DNA of 64,000 bases from Paenibacillus timonensis (GTDB lineage Bacteria > Bacillota > Bacilli > Paenibacillales > Paenibacillaceae), in contig NZ_WNZY01000002.1 of the NCBI RefSeq assembly GCF_009725205.1, positions 186,001 to 250,000 of the forward strand, in the 5' to 3' direction. Under the pieces are notes generated by a model that saw only the letters and a list, made by a program, of their open reading frames with translations, had not been told where the DNA came from and made no database searches. This document shows positions 25,144 through 34,171 of this stretch, one piece after another; the stretch's first letter is position 1; every line of letters starts with the position of its first letter. The translations under genes were made by a program, and so were the position numbers.

Positions 25144-26064
25144 ATGGGTGCGAAAAGGCTGACGCCGGCGGATCGAATATATATGCTGCTTAATTATTCG
25201 GTGTTGTTAATCTTTTGCGCCACGGCGTTATATCCCTTTATTTATTTCTTAGCCCTTTCATTCAATGACGGCTACGATGCGATGAAGGGCGGAATCTATT
25301 TTTTTCCTAGAGTGTTCACCTTAGAGAACTATGCAAAGGCGTTTACCAACCCACTTATCTTAAATTCGTTTTACGTTTCGGTTACTCGAACCCTGGTGGT
25401 CACGATCGGATCTGTATTTTTGACGTCTTTGTTAGCCTATGCGCTTTCGCGGAAAGGCTTGCCGGGAAGAAAAGTTATCGTGTTCTTCTTTTTCTTTACC
25501 ACCTTGTTCAGCGGGGGACTGATCCCGACCTTTATCCTGTTCCGGCAGTTACACATTCTGAACACGTTTTGGGTACTGGTTCTGCCCTCCCTGTATAGCT
25601 TCTTTAATGCGATTATCATGAAAACCTTCTTCGATGGGATTCCTGAAGCCTTATCGGAATCAGCCCGAATCGACGGGGCCAGCGAGTTATCGGTGTTCGC
25701 CCGAATCGTTTTGCCTCTTTCGATGCCGGTACTTGCTACTATAGCCTTGTTTGTCGGGGTGGGCGTGTGGAATGACTGGTTCACCGGACAATTTTTTATC
25801 CAGAACGAGAAATTACAGCCTGCAGCGACGTTCCTGAACAAAATGATCAGTGAAGCGTCTTTCCAATCGATGACGTCATCGTCGGGAAATAGCGGATCTG
25901 CGATTCAAAATATGACCGAATCTCAGATGGAGCTGCGCGGCGTCACTCCGGAAGCGTTGAGGATGACTTTCGTCATTATCATTACGACACCGATCATTTG
26001 CGTGTATCCGTTTCTGCAGAAGTATTTTGTGAAAGGCGTATTGGTAGGTTCCCTTAAAGAGTAG
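25144..26064 (+). CDS. ABC transporter permease, YtcP/CarB type
   Basis: A 306-residue permease. The frame opens with GTG 25138 (inside the AGGAGG region), but ATG 25144 has proper spacing from AGGAGG at 25131-25136. Marks: the periplasmic FNDGYDAMKGGIYFFPR after helix 1, typical of the YtcP class, FSGGLIPTFILFRQL, and EAA loop SESARIDGASELSVFARIVL. The tail YFVKGVLVGSLKE is family-standard. It follows the LplB-type gene after 31 bp and precedes the binding protein. Confidence 0.93.
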   Translation: MGAKRLTPADRIYMLLNYSVLLIFCATALYPFIYFLALSFNDGYDAMKGGIYFFPRVFTLENYAKAFTNPLILNSFYVSVTRTLVVTIGSVFLTSLLAYALSRKGLPGRKVIVFFFFFTTLFSGGLIPTFILFRQLHILNTFWVLVLPSLYSFFNAIIMKTFFDGIPEALSESARIDGASELSVFARIVLPLSMPVLATIALFVGVGVWNDWFTGQFFIQNEKLQPAATFLNKMISEASFQSMTSSSGNSGSAIQNMTESQMELRGVTPEALRMTFVIIITTPIICVYPFLQKYFVKGVLVGSLKE

Positions 26065-26121
26065 GTGATATAAGAGGCCAAGCCTTTTATATAAAAATGT
26101 TCAATGAGAGGGGAGTGTAGT

Positions 26122-27831
26122 ATGAGAAAGAACAAGTTGAGGGGTGTCCTTGGCATTCCGCTGATCGCTTTGCTTCTATTTGCAACCTTGACGGCTTGTA
26201 CGGGATCAGGCGGGAAGGAGGAAGCGGGAACGGGGAACACGGGTTCGAGTGAGCCAGGTACTGTGAAGGAATCGGGCACGGAGGAAATAAAGCCGGTCAC
26301 CTTAACTTTCCTTAGTGCTTGGAACGGGGGCGGAGCCGGTTTCCCGCAGGATCAGGAGAATAACCCCGTAGCTAGTCAAATCCGGGAAAAAACCGGAGTG
26401 ACCTTAAAACTGGAGTCCATCACGACAAGCGAGGTCGAAAAGCTGAATACCATCTTTGCCTCCGGTACGGTTCCGGATATTGTGAACGCCCCCTTCTGGT
26501 CGACCACAGGGGGAGAAGGGCAAGTCATCAAGAAGGCCGCGATAGAAGGGCAACTTCTGGATCTCACTCCTTATCTGGATAAGTACCCGAATGTGAAACG
26601 ACTTGTGACCACCGGGATAGCGAAGGATTTCAACGAGTTCGATCTCAACAGCCCGGATTTTGAAGGGAGAACCTATCTCATCCCTACGGAAACCCCGGAC
26701 GGAACCCCAGAGAGCATTCATAACTGGAATTACGGCCTTTTTGCTCGGGGAGATATTCTCAAGGCGTTAAATGTGAAAGCGGAAGATATTGATACGCAAG
26801 AGGAACTTTATGATTTATTGATCAAGATCAGAGACGGCGGGTTCAAGGATATTGCCGGAAAGCCAGTGATCCCTGCCGGAACGATGTGGAATGGATGGGA
26901 TTATGGCCAATTCCTTGCGGGTTGGACGGATTACAACATTTCGGACTACCGTGAGGTTGACGGAAAGCTGATCCACTGGACGCAAACCAAGGATCATGAA
27001 GATAGACTGCTATATATGAGGAAGTTATTAACGGAAGGTTTGTTTGATCTCGAAGCTTTCAGCAATACGAGCACAACCGCAAACGAGAAGCTGACTACGG
27101 GCAAGCTCGCCGTATTCGGGGCGCAACCGATGTTGCCTGATTTGTCCAAGACGCTGTATAAGACGAATCCGGATATGCAATATGAGCTGCTCGGACCTAT
27201 GAAGAATAAGAGCGGACAAATTCGGACGCAAGTGGAAAAACCCGGCCGTTCCGGTTTCCCGGTCCTTTTCTTAAGCGCGAACATCAAAGATCCCGATGCG
27301 GCCTTACGGTACATTGATTATGTCAACAGCGAGGAAGGCCGGTTGCTATCGTACTTCGGGATTGAAGGAACGCACTACACACTGGAGAATGGGATTCCTC
27401 AATGGATTCCGGATGTGAAGAAACAATTCGATGAGAATCCGGATTTGAAAAGAGATGCCGGGCTCAATTACCTTCCGGGAAGATTCATTGGTGCCTTCTC
27501 CGATACCGTCACTTGGCCTACGCCAGAGGATCAAAAAACGCAGTGGCAAAAGCTGGAGGAGAGCTTCTCGGCCAAATTGCCGATCAAAATCATCGATAAA
27601 GTCAGTGCCAGTTATCTTGCGAGAGAGTGGCCTAATTATCAGGAATTCATCGATAAAACCAGCAGCTTGAATTTTGATGAGGAATTTAAGAAGGCATTGT
27701 TTGCCGCGTCTGATGAAGAAGCTTTAAAAATGCTTCATGAGGTGCAAGACAAGTTTAAAGCTGCCGGTGTGGATGAGATGGCGGAGTTTGTGGCTCAAAA
27801 GGCGGCAGAACGAGATGATGTCGGGTTTTAA
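26122..27831 (+). CDS. Extracellular solute-binding lipoprotein
   Basis: A 569-residue binding protein. A signal peptide ends in the lipobox LTAC (about residue 26), followed by a Gly/Glu/Ser linker. The mature part opens VTLTFLSAWNGGGAG and has the LKLESITTSEVEKLNTIFASG segment (here in parts) common to large LplA-type proteins that bind oligosaccharides. ATG 26122 follows GAGGGGAG; an upstream in-frame ATG at 26104 sits before that site. It is third in the permease-permease-binding protein operon, followed by two oxidoreductases. Confidence 0.92.
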   Translation: MRKNKLRGVLGIPLIALLLFATLTACTGSGGKEEAGTGNTGSSEPGTVKESGTEEIKPVTLTFLSAWNGGGAGFPQDQENNPVASQIREKTGVTLKLESITTSEVEKLNTIFASGTVPDIVNAPFWSTTGGEGQVIKKAAIEGQLLDLTPYLDKYPNVKRLVTTGIAKDFNEFDLNSPDFEGRTYLIPTETPDGTPESIHNWNYGLFARGDILKALNVKAEDIDTQEELYDLLIKIRDGGFKDIAGKPVIPAGTMWNGWDYGQFLAGWTDYNISDYREVDGKLIHWTQTKDHEDRLLYMRKLLTEGLFDLEAFSNTSTTANEKLTTGKLAVFGAQPMLPDLSKTLYKTNPDMQYELLGPMKNKSGQIRTQVEKPGRSGFPVLFLSANIKDPDAALRYIDYVNSEEGRLLSYFGIEGTHYTLENGIPQWIPDVKKQFDENPDLKRDAGLNYLPGRFIGAFSDTVTWPTPEDQKTQWQKLEESFSAKLPIKIIDKVSASYLAREWPNYQEFIDKTSSLNFDEEFKKALFAASDEEALKMLHEVQDKFKAAGVDEMAEFVAQKAAERDDVGF

Positions 27832-27865
27832 CTCGACTCATCCTCAAGACGAAGGAGGACACGAT

Positions 27866-28849
27866 ATGTTGAACGTTGCAATGTTAAGTAAATGGCATGT
27901 GCATGCGGAGGATTACGCCAGAAAGCTGCAATCCCATGGGAAGGTGAAGATCACGGCCGTCTGGGATGAAGAACCCGAACGCGGAAGGGAATGGGCAACC
28001 CAATTGGGTGCGGATTTTGAGGCGGATTTGGATACTCTTCTCGGGCGCGAAGACATCGATGGCGTCGTGGTGGATGCCCCTACAAGTATGCATGCGGACG
28101 TCATGGTCGCTGCGGCTCAGGCCGGTAAACATATTTTCACCGAAAAAGCGATGGCGCTTACCACGGAGGAATGCGATCGGATTTCGGCAGCGGTGCGCCA
28201 AGCCGGCGTCAAGTTTGGCATTTCATTTCCTGCTCGCACGAGACCGCACGAGTTGTTCGCGAAGCAGCTGATCGATGACCGAATCTTAGGAGACGTTACG
28301 CTTCTGCGCATACGTAACGGCCACGACGGGGCTTTGAACAATTGGCTCCCGGAGTACTGGTACGATAAGAAGCAAGCCGGGGGCGGGGCCATGATGGACT
28401 TAGGTTGTCATCCGATGTACCTCGCCAGTTGGTATTTGGGGAAGCCCAAACGAATCAACTCCATGTTCCATTATTTCACGAATCGTGCCGTGGAAGATAA
28501 TGCGCAATGCTCTATCGAGTTCGCCAATAACGCGGTCGCCCTGGTCGAAACCAGCCTGGTTACGTTCCGAACGCCTTCTGCGCTTGAAATTTACGGTACC
28601 GAGGGCACTTTGATCATCTCGGATCATACTGTGAAAGTCACTTCGAAGAAGCTCGATCTACCCTTTGGCGGATGGATTTCACCTCAACAACTCCCAGCAG
28701 AGCAACCGCTTCCGATCCTCCAGTGGGTGGATGCCGTGCTTGACGATAAGCCAATGCCCTTCGGACTGGAAGAGGGGACGAAATTGACGGAGCTCTTGGA
28801 AGCAGCCTACATTGCCCATCAGGAAAACCGAACGGTAGAGTTCAAATGA
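27866..28849 (+). CDS. Gfo/Idh/MocA family oxidoreductase
   Basis: A 327-residue NAD(P)-dependent dehydrogenase of the glucose-fructose oxidoreductase/inositol dehydrogenase class. It begins MLNVAMLSKWHVH, so the usual G-x-G-x-x-G turn is replaced by LSKWHVHAEDY, a variant found in some members. The catalytic EKP Lys is present (FTEKAMAL has EKA rather than EKP), and GGGAMMDLGCHP is the conserved C-domain motif. ATG 27866 follows AAGGAGG; the frame runs further upstream across the binding protein stop but without a site. Substrate is probably a sugar, inositol or derivative imported by the upstream transporter. Confidence 0.87.
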   Translation: MLNVAMLSKWHVHAEDYARKLQSHGKVKITAVWDEEPERGREWATQLGADFEADLDTLLGREDIDGVVVDAPTSMHADVMVAAAQAGKHIFTEKAMALTTEECDRISAAVRQAGVKFGISFPARTRPHELFAKQLIDDRILGDVTLLRIRNGHDGALNNWLPEYWYDKKQAGGGAMMDLGCHPMYLASWYLGKPKRINSMFHYFTNRAVEDNAQCSIEFANNAVALVETSLVTFRTPSALEIYGTEGTLIISDHTVKVTSKKLDLPFGGWISPQQLPAEQPLPILQWVDAVLDDKPMPFGLEEGTKLTELLEAAYIAHQENRTVEFK

Positions 28850-28877
28850 TTCAAATGACACAAGGGAGGGAAATTCG

Positions 28878-29960
28878 ATGCGAACGGTCAAAATAGGAAT
28901 CATCGGCTGCGGATTGATAGCGAATGACAAACATATGCCGAGTTTAGCGAAGCTGGATAACGTGCAGATGGTAGCCTTCTGTGACTTGATTCCGGAAAGA
29001 GCCGAGGCCGCCGCGAATAAATACGGCACACCGGAAGCCAAGGTGTTCACCGATTACAAGGATCTGCTGGCGGTGGAAGAGATCGAAGTCGTGCATGTGC
29101 TCACCCCCAATAGCGCCCATGCCGCAATTGCCATCGATGCGCTCGAAAGCGGCAAACATGTCATGTGCGAGAAACCGATGGCCGTCACCGGTGCAGAGGC
29201 GAAAGCGATGTACGAAGCCCACTTGCGAACAGGCAAGAAGCTCACCGTCGGGTACCAAAGCCGGTCCAGCGCCAAAAGCCAACTTCTAAAGAAGATGATC
29301 GTAGGCGGGGAACTGGGTGAGATCTATTTCGCCAAAGCTGTCGCTACCCGAAGAAGAGGCGTACCGACCTGGGGTGTGTTTTTGGATAAAGAGAAGCAGG
29401 GCGGCGGTCCCATGATCGATATCGGAACCCATTCCCTCGACCTCATCCTGTGGTTGATGGATAACTATGAACCGGAAAGCGTCGTCGGCAGCGTCTTCCA
29501 TAAACTGAAGGATACTGAAAATGCCGCAAACGAATGGGGATCTTGGGATCCTAATGAATTCGAGGTCGAAGATTCTGCGTTCGGATACGTGAAATTCAAG
29601 AATGGAGCTACCGTCATTATTGAAACTAGCTGGGCCCTGAACATTGCGGACGGCGGTGGCAATCTGCTCTGCGGAACGAAGGGGGGCGCGGATTTCAACC
29701 ACAATAAATTGCGGATTAACGGCGAGCGGGACGGAAGCTTGTTCTTGAATCAGCTTGATGTGGATCCGAATGCAAGGGAACTTTTCCGTGGGGAGAAGAT
29801 GTCCGATTTCGAGTATGAAGCCAAACAATGGATTCACAGCATCGTGAACGACATCGAACCCTTGGTTAAACCGAGAGAAGCGATGATTGTTTCTCAGATC
29901 CTGGAGGCGGTCTATCAATCCGCCGAGACGGGGAAGATTGTCTATTTTGATCAGGAGTAA
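28878..29960 (+). CDS. Gfo/Idh/MocA family oxidoreductase
   Basis: A 360-residue second member of the family. The Rossmann turn is canonical (IGIIGCGLIANDKHMPSL), the catalytic Lys is in VMCEKPMAV (about residue 96), and GGPMIDIGTHSLDLILWLM is the substrate-domain motif with the active-site His. AGGGAGGG precedes the ATG by 8 bases. It is the last gene of the operon before a terminator. Paired dehydrogenases of this class often oxidise and then re-reduce a sugar at different carbons; that role here is inference. Confidence 0.92.
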   Translation: MRTVKIGIIGCGLIANDKHMPSLAKLDNVQMVAFCDLIPERAEAAANKYGTPEAKVFTDYKDLLAVEEIEVVHVLTPNSAHAAIAIDALESGKHVMCEKPMAVTGAEAKAMYEAHLRTGKKLTVGYQSRSSAKSQLLKKMIVGGELGEIYFAKAVATRRRGVPTWGVFLDKEKQGGGPMIDIGTHSLDLILWLMDNYEPESVVGSVFHKLKDTENAANEWGSWDPNEFEVEDSAFGYVKFKNGATVIIETSWALNIADGGGNLLCGTKGGADFNHNKLRINGERDGSLFLNQLDVDPNARELFRGEKMSDFEYEAKQWIHSIVNDIEPLVKPREAMIVSQILEAVYQSAETGKIVYFDQE

Positions 29961-29989
29961 GAATGTGAAATAAAGAATGTCCCATTCGG

Positions 29990-30020
29990 TCCGCGAAGCG
30001 AAAGCTTCGCGGATCTTTTT
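29990..30020 (+). terminator. Terminator after the Gfo/Idh/MocA operon
   Basis: A perfect 10-bp stem TCCGCGAAGC/GCTTCGCGGA with GAAA tetraloop, followed by TCTTTTT. Confidence 0.9.
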
Positions 30021-30083
30021 GCTAACGAATTATTGATTTCCGGTATCAGATGCGCGGGTGCCCTCATACAATAGAAAAAAATG

Positions 30084-30112
30084 GATTATCGATAATCGAT
30101 AATCGATTATCG
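30084..30112. promoter_or_regulatory. Overlapping ATCGAT palindromes, candidate GntR operator
   Basis: Two perfect palindromes abut: 30084-30097 (14 bp, centred TATCGATA) and 30097-30112 (16 bp, centred AATCGATT). They lie 21 bp before the GntR gene and 12 bp after a TACAAT hexamer (30067-30072). An autoregulatory site for the FCD-type regulator is the natural reading. Confidence 0.55.
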
Positions 30113-30132
30113 CGAATGGAGACGAAACAAGG

Positions 30133-30780
30133 ATGCCAAGCAATGATATCGTCCCGCTGGTGAATTCCATTAGCGAGCAAATCTATCTAGCGCTCAAACG
30201 AAAAATACTCACGGGCGAGCTTTGCCCGGGAACCCGGCTCATCGTGCTGGATATCGCGGGACATTTCCAGGTTAGCCAGGCGCCTGTACGGGAAGCGCTG
30301 GAGCGGATGAAGCAGGAAGGATTGATCAACGGCATTCGAAATAAAGGGTCGGTCGTATCCAACATTACATCCAAGGAGATTCGGGATCTTTTTGTCCTCC
30401 GCGAAATCATAGAGGGGTTCGCTGTTCGCGCGTCTATGCCAACGCTTACAGAGGCGGATTACGCCGCGCTTGAGCGGATTATTCAAAGGATGGAGGAGGC
30501 GGTCGAGCAGAGCGACACGCTAAGCATTTTGGAAATGGATATGGACTTTCATGGTTTTTTCTACAAGCGCTGCGATAATCAAGCCATCTTGGAGCTATGG
30601 AACCATATGCGGACGAAGGTAATGCGCTTCATGGCCATCTCCAATCGGCATTCGACGACGGAAATGCTGGCCGATTGGCACCGGATGCTGATTGACGCCC
30701 TCCGGACGGGGGACGGCGACGTTGCGGAGGAAGCATTTATTGAGCACATGCATGCGTACAAGATCATTCATCTCGATTAA
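30133..30780 (+). CDS. GntR family regulator, FCD (FadR-like) subfamily
   Basis: A 215-residue repressor. An N-terminal winged helix (about 12-75; ISEQIYLALKRKILTGELCP, VSQAPVREALERMKQEGLI) is joined to an all-helical FCD domain with metal-ligand-like Asp/His residues (EMDMDFHGFFYKRC, about 138; the last His in IEHMHAYKII). This subfamily mostly senses sugar acids and carboxylic acids, which fits the downstream uronate-like genes. The Shine-Dalgarno sequence is weak (GGAG 11 bases upstream). It starts the regulator pair with the AraC gene 47 bp later. Confidence 0.9.
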   Translation: MPSNDIVPLVNSISEQIYLALKRKILTGELCPGTRLIVLDIAGHFQVSQAPVREALERMKQEGLINGIRNKGSVVSNITSKEIRDLFVLREIIEGFAVRASMPTLTEADYAALERIIQRMEEAVEQSDTLSILEMDMDFHGFFYKRCDNQAILELWNHMRTKVMRFMAISNRHSTTEMLADWHRMLIDALRTGDGDVAEEAFIEHMHAYKIIHLD

Positions 30781-30827
30781 GGCCAGGATTTCAGTTGTCA
30801 TTCTCTATCCAAAGGGGGAAAAGGAGT

Positions 30828-31997
30828 ATGCTGAATGAACGTCTATTGTTGGACCACCAGGCGATCACGTCATGGATGAGAGACCGCCTTCTGCGATATC
30901 TTGTATCCGGGCCGGCAGATGCGAAGGCGGATTTAAAGGAGAGCTTGGCTAAGCTTCAATTGAATCCTTACTATACTTTCCCTACGATTGCGCTGCTGGA
31001 GCCAACTGCCCCCGCCGATCATGAACACGACAAGCTGTCTTATCTGGAGAGCATACGAGAAAGCCTTCAGCAACGGATGCCGGCAAACGGTATCGCCTTT
31101 CTTGACGGGGACGGACGGATTGGGCTGCTGTTCTCGTGGGTATCCAAGGAGGTGCTTGAACGGCTGCGGGCTGTACTTCTGGAACAATTCGCTCATCCCG
31201 TGAATATCGGGGTCGGGAAGCCTTGCAGCCATTTGGGCGATATCCACTTATCCTATCGGCAGGCTTCATGGGCGTTACAGAACAAGTTCTACAGCGGAAC
31301 CGGCCAAATGATCCATTTCGGCGAGCTTCGCCATCTGGAGTCGATAGACCGTTACCCGGTAGAGAGGGAAAAACAGTTGGTTGAGAGTTTCCGCTCGGCG
31401 GCTTCGGAACAGGAAATCTTAGAGGCGGTAGAGTCGTTTTATTCTGCGGTACTGGAGCAGGGGCCGGTCGACGTCAAAAGCATGTATGAGCTGACCATCC
31501 GACTGCTGGTCGGTGTGGAAAGAAGGGTCCTTGCCGATGAAGAAAATGTAGGCGCTTACAGACCCTTTGAAGCGACGTCGCTTGTGAGGTTAAGCACGCT
31601 GGAAGAGCTGAAGCACTACGTCTGCCTTTTTCTAACCGGGATGTGGAAGGTCGTCTCGCCTGGCCAGAAAGAGAACCATCGCAGCATCATTAAGAGGACG
31701 ATCCTCTACATGGAGCAGGATTGCCAATGCGCATCGCTGCAGAGCGTTGCTCAGAAAGTGTATATGACACCAACCTATTTGAGCATGCTCTTCAGGACGA
31801 ATACTGGCAAGACGTTTATAGAGCATTTGACCGATATTCGGATCGACAAGGCGAAGGAACTGCTTCGGACGACCCATTTGAAAAATTATGAAGTCGCTGA
31901 GAAAGTCGGTTACCAGGATCCCCGTTACTTCAGCCAAATCTTTAAGAAGAAGGTTGGGGTATCGCCGAGCGAGTATCGGGAGTCGATTTGCAAATAA
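30828..31997 (+). CDS. AraC family transcriptional regulator
   Basis: A 389-residue regulator. The N-terminal 275 residues lack a REC or cupin signature; they resemble the middle region of YesN-type response regulators, with a GGDEF-like core (LLFSWVSKEVLE, VNIGVGKPCSHLGDIHLSYR) but no receiver. The last 100 residues are the AraC double HTH (LQSVAQKVYMTPTYLSMLFR, then NYEVAEKVGYQDPRYFSQIF and SPSEYR). ATG 30828 is chosen because AAAGGGGG lies about 9 bases upstream. It stands between the GntR gene and a bidirectional terminator. Confidence 0.88.
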   Translation: MLNERLLLDHQAITSWMRDRLLRYLVSGPADAKADLKESLAKLQLNPYYTFPTIALLEPTAPADHEHDKLSYLESIRESLQQRMPANGIAFLDGDGRIGLLFSWVSKEVLERLRAVLLEQFAHPVNIGVGKPCSHLGDIHLSYRQASWALQNKFYSGTGQMIHFGELRHLESIDRYPVEREKQLVESFRSAASEQEILEAVESFYSAVLEQGPVDVKSMYELTIRLLVGVERRVLADEENVGAYRPFEATSLVRLSTLEELKHYVCLFLTGMWKVVSPGQKENHRSIIKRTILYMEQDCQCASLQSVAQKVYMTPTYLSMLFRTNTGKTFIEHLTDIRIDKAKELLRTTHLKNYEVAEKVGYQDPRYFSQIFKKKVGVSPSEYRESICK

Positions 31998-32030
31998 AAC
32001 AGGAAGCGGCGCAGCGTCCGCTTCCTGTTT
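31997..32030. terminator. Bidirectional terminator
   Basis: A 13-bp stem (31997-32009 with 32018-32030) between the convergent AraC and RraA-like genes. The minus-strand exit runs into TTTTATTT; the plus-strand exit has TTT. Confidence 0.85.
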
Positions 32031-32043
32031 CTTGGTTCTGCCC

Positions 32044-32949
32044 TTATAAACGTACGTCGGAACGGTGTCCGTCCTGCTCGTTCCGGCGCGCCTCCTCAAG
32101 CTCCTTCTCCCAGGATAAATGGCGGTATTCGGCAGCCGCCTCGTCGTTCTGGAACCACTGGATGAAGTCTTCCCACAGCGCGGTGGGCCAGGATGCGTCG
32201 ATCTGCGCGGTGGAATAGACACCTTCCTTTAACCGAATGAAGCCAAACACGTCGCGGACCTGTGATTTCTCCGCCTGCTCCGCTGTCAGCTCGGCAAGAT
32301 GGGGAGGGATGAAAATCACACCCGCCGGGGTTCCGAGAACCACATCGCCAGGAAGGCAAATCGCCTTGCCAATCCGGGTCGGCACGTTCATCCCCACCAT
32401 CGTGACATCGCCGATGGCCGTCGGGTCGCTACCGCGGTAGTATACGTTAATGTTCTTGATCTCGGAGACTTGCTGATTGTCGCGGATGCCGCCCCAGATC
32501 ACGGCGCCGCCCCGCTTTGTTCGGGTCGAGATGGCCGTAGACAGGTTTCCGCCCACATAGGTGCCGAGATGGATCTTGTCGAACATATCGACGACAACGA
32601 CGTCATCCTCGACTAGGGAGTCGATGACCCACTGGTTGAAGAAGCCCCTTCGCCCTTCCTGCTCATGCCCGTAATTCAGCAGCGTCTCGTGCAGATCGGG
32701 CCGCTTGGGCACCATAACGGCCGTTACGGCCCGTCCCACCATCACCTGATCGGGATGGACGATCTTAAAGTCGCCTTCGAACTGAAACGTATAGCCACGG
32801 TGCCATAGTGGCCCCCATGCTTCCTCCAACGTAATTTTTCGTATTCTTCGCAGGACATCTTCCGGCACCTTAGGTCGCCCGTTCTCGAACCGTTCGCCCT
32901 TCCACAGCGGAGTCAATTGAATGAGATCTTCCGGGTTATCGAATTTCAT
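32044..32949 (-). CDS. RraA family protein (possible 4-hydroxy-2-oxoacid aldolase)
   Basis: A 301-residue protein with an RraA-type core at about residues 70-225. Marks are GGNLSTAISTRTKRGGAVIW followed by GGIRD (about 155-160), the substrate/metal motif of RraA-like aldolases, and PGDVVLGTPAGVIFIPP. It is longer than the usual 160-220 residues, with an N-terminal extension and a C-terminal FIQWFQNDEAAAEY region. Members cleave 4-hydroxy-4-methyl-2-oxoglutarate or related 2-oxo acids, or decarboxylate oxaloacetate. Its place in a sugar-acid locus suggests aldol cleavage of a keto sugar acid; this is inference. Confidence 0.85.
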   Translation of the reverse strand: MKFDNPEDLIQLTPLWKGERFENGRPKVPEDVLRRIRKITLEEAWGPLWHRGYTFQFEGDFKIVHPDQVMVGRAVTAVMVPKRPDLHETLLNYGHEQEGRRGFFNQWVIDSLVEDDVVVVDMFDKIHLGTYVGGNLSTAISTRTKRGGAVIWGGIRDNQQVSEIKNINVYYRGSDPTAIGDVTMVGMNVPTRIGKAICLPGDVVLGTPAGVIFIPPHLAELTAEQAEKSQVRDVFGFIRLKEGVYSTAQIDASWPTALWEDFIQWFQNDEAAAEYRHLSWEKELEEARRNEQDGHRSDVRL

Positions 32950-33154
32950 TGAAGCGCCTCCTCTTTGTTCAACATGACTCTATTGTTAGGGAGGGCCGCC
33001 GTTTTGTCGATGCGACTTTCTTAAGGCATTTCCCCGCCCCATCATAATTTTTTCCACCGCTGTCGTCGGCGCTTCCCGTGGGACCCACGGATTCTAAAAA
33101 ATCAAACAATATCATAATTTCGTCACCTTTAATCGTGAAACCGCCTTCGAATAC

Positions 33155-33166
33155 AGTAGTACTACT
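33155..33166. promoter_or_regulatory. Short palindrome upstream of the Ugp-type transporter operon
   Basis: AGTAGTACTACT is a perfect 12-bp palindrome 49 bp before the permease start. It may be an operator for the GntR or AraC regulator; no -35 could be assigned with confidence. Confidence 0.3.
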
Positions 33167-33214
33167 ACAACATTTATCACAAGGTGTATCGCAAGAGGGG
33201 AGGAATCGAAAAGG

Positions 33215-34171
33215 ATGGCTGCACAAACCAATACGATTAACGAAGCTGGAAAAGCTGGACGCGCCGTCCGAAAGCGCGCGAAGACTGGCGCAAACCATCT
33301 AGCCGGTTATATTTTTATTTCCCCGTGGCTCATCGGCTTTCTGTTGCTGACGTTATGGCCGATTGCCCAATCGTTGTACCTGTCTTTCACCGATTATTCG
33401 CTCCTGGAGGATCCGGTTTGGACGGGAACGAGCAATTACGTCAACATTTTCACGAATGATTCAACCTTTACGAAATCTCTCACCGTAACCTTCACGTTCG
33501 TCCTATTCTCCGTGCCGCTCAAGCTGCTTTTTTCGCTTCTCGTCGCTATGGCGCTCAATCAGAAATTGAAAGGGATGAATCTGTATCGAACGGCCATTTA
33601 TTTCCCTTCGCTGATTGGCGGAAGCATTGCGGTTGCGGCTTTATGGCGCAATATGTTCGGACTAGACGGCTACATCAATCAGGTGCTCGCCTGGTTTGGC
33701 ATCCAGGGCATGGGGTGGATCACCAATCCGGACACTTCGCTCGGAACCCTCATTCTGCTGAATACTTGGCAGTTCGGCTCGACGATGGTCATTTTCCTGG
33801 CCGGACTCAAACAGATCCCTCAGGAGTTATATGAATCTGCGGCAGTGGACGGCGCAAACAAGTTCCGCCGATTCTTCAGCATCACGCTGCCGATGTTGTC
33901 TCCTGTCATGTTCTTTAACTTAATTCTCGGCGTGATCGGCTCCTTCCAAACCTTCACCTCCGCTTTCATCATCACCAAAGGGGGACCGGTCAATTCCACG
34001 TACGTGTACGCCTTGTTCTTGTACGAAAAGGCGTTCAAGCATTACCAGATGGGGTATGCCTCGGCACTTGCCTGGATCTTGCTTGCGATCGTGGGTCTGC
34101 TGACCGTCATTAACTTTGCCGCATCTCGCTATTGGGTGTTCTACGAATCGGAAGGGGGAGGGGCGAAATGA
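33215..34171 (+). CDS. Sugar ABC transporter permease, UgpA/MalF type
   Basis: A 318-residue permease with a 28-residue charged N-terminus and six helices. The first helix ends LLTLWPIAQSLYLSFTDYSL, typical of the UgpA/MalF group rather than LplB. The EAA loop is YESAAVDGANKFRRFFSITL. GGGGAGG and a second AAGG precede the ATG. Its stop overlaps the next permease start (ATGA). It is the first gene of a permease-permease-binding protein-uxuA operon. Confidence 0.93.
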   Translation: MAAQTNTINEAGKAGRAVRKRAKTGANHLAGYIFISPWLIGFLLLTLWPIAQSLYLSFTDYSLLEDPVWTGTSNYVNIFTNDSTFTKSLTVTFTFVLFSVPLKLLFSLLVAMALNQKLKGMNLYRTAIYFPSLIGGSIAVAALWRNMFGLDGYINQVLAWFGIQGMGWITNPDTSLGTLILLNTWQFGSTMVIFLAGLKQIPQELYESAAVDGANKFRRFFSITLPMLSPVMFFNLILGVIGSFQTFTSAFIITKGGPVNSTYVYALFLYEKAFKHYQMGYASALAWILLAIVGLLTVINFAASRYWVFYESEGGGAK

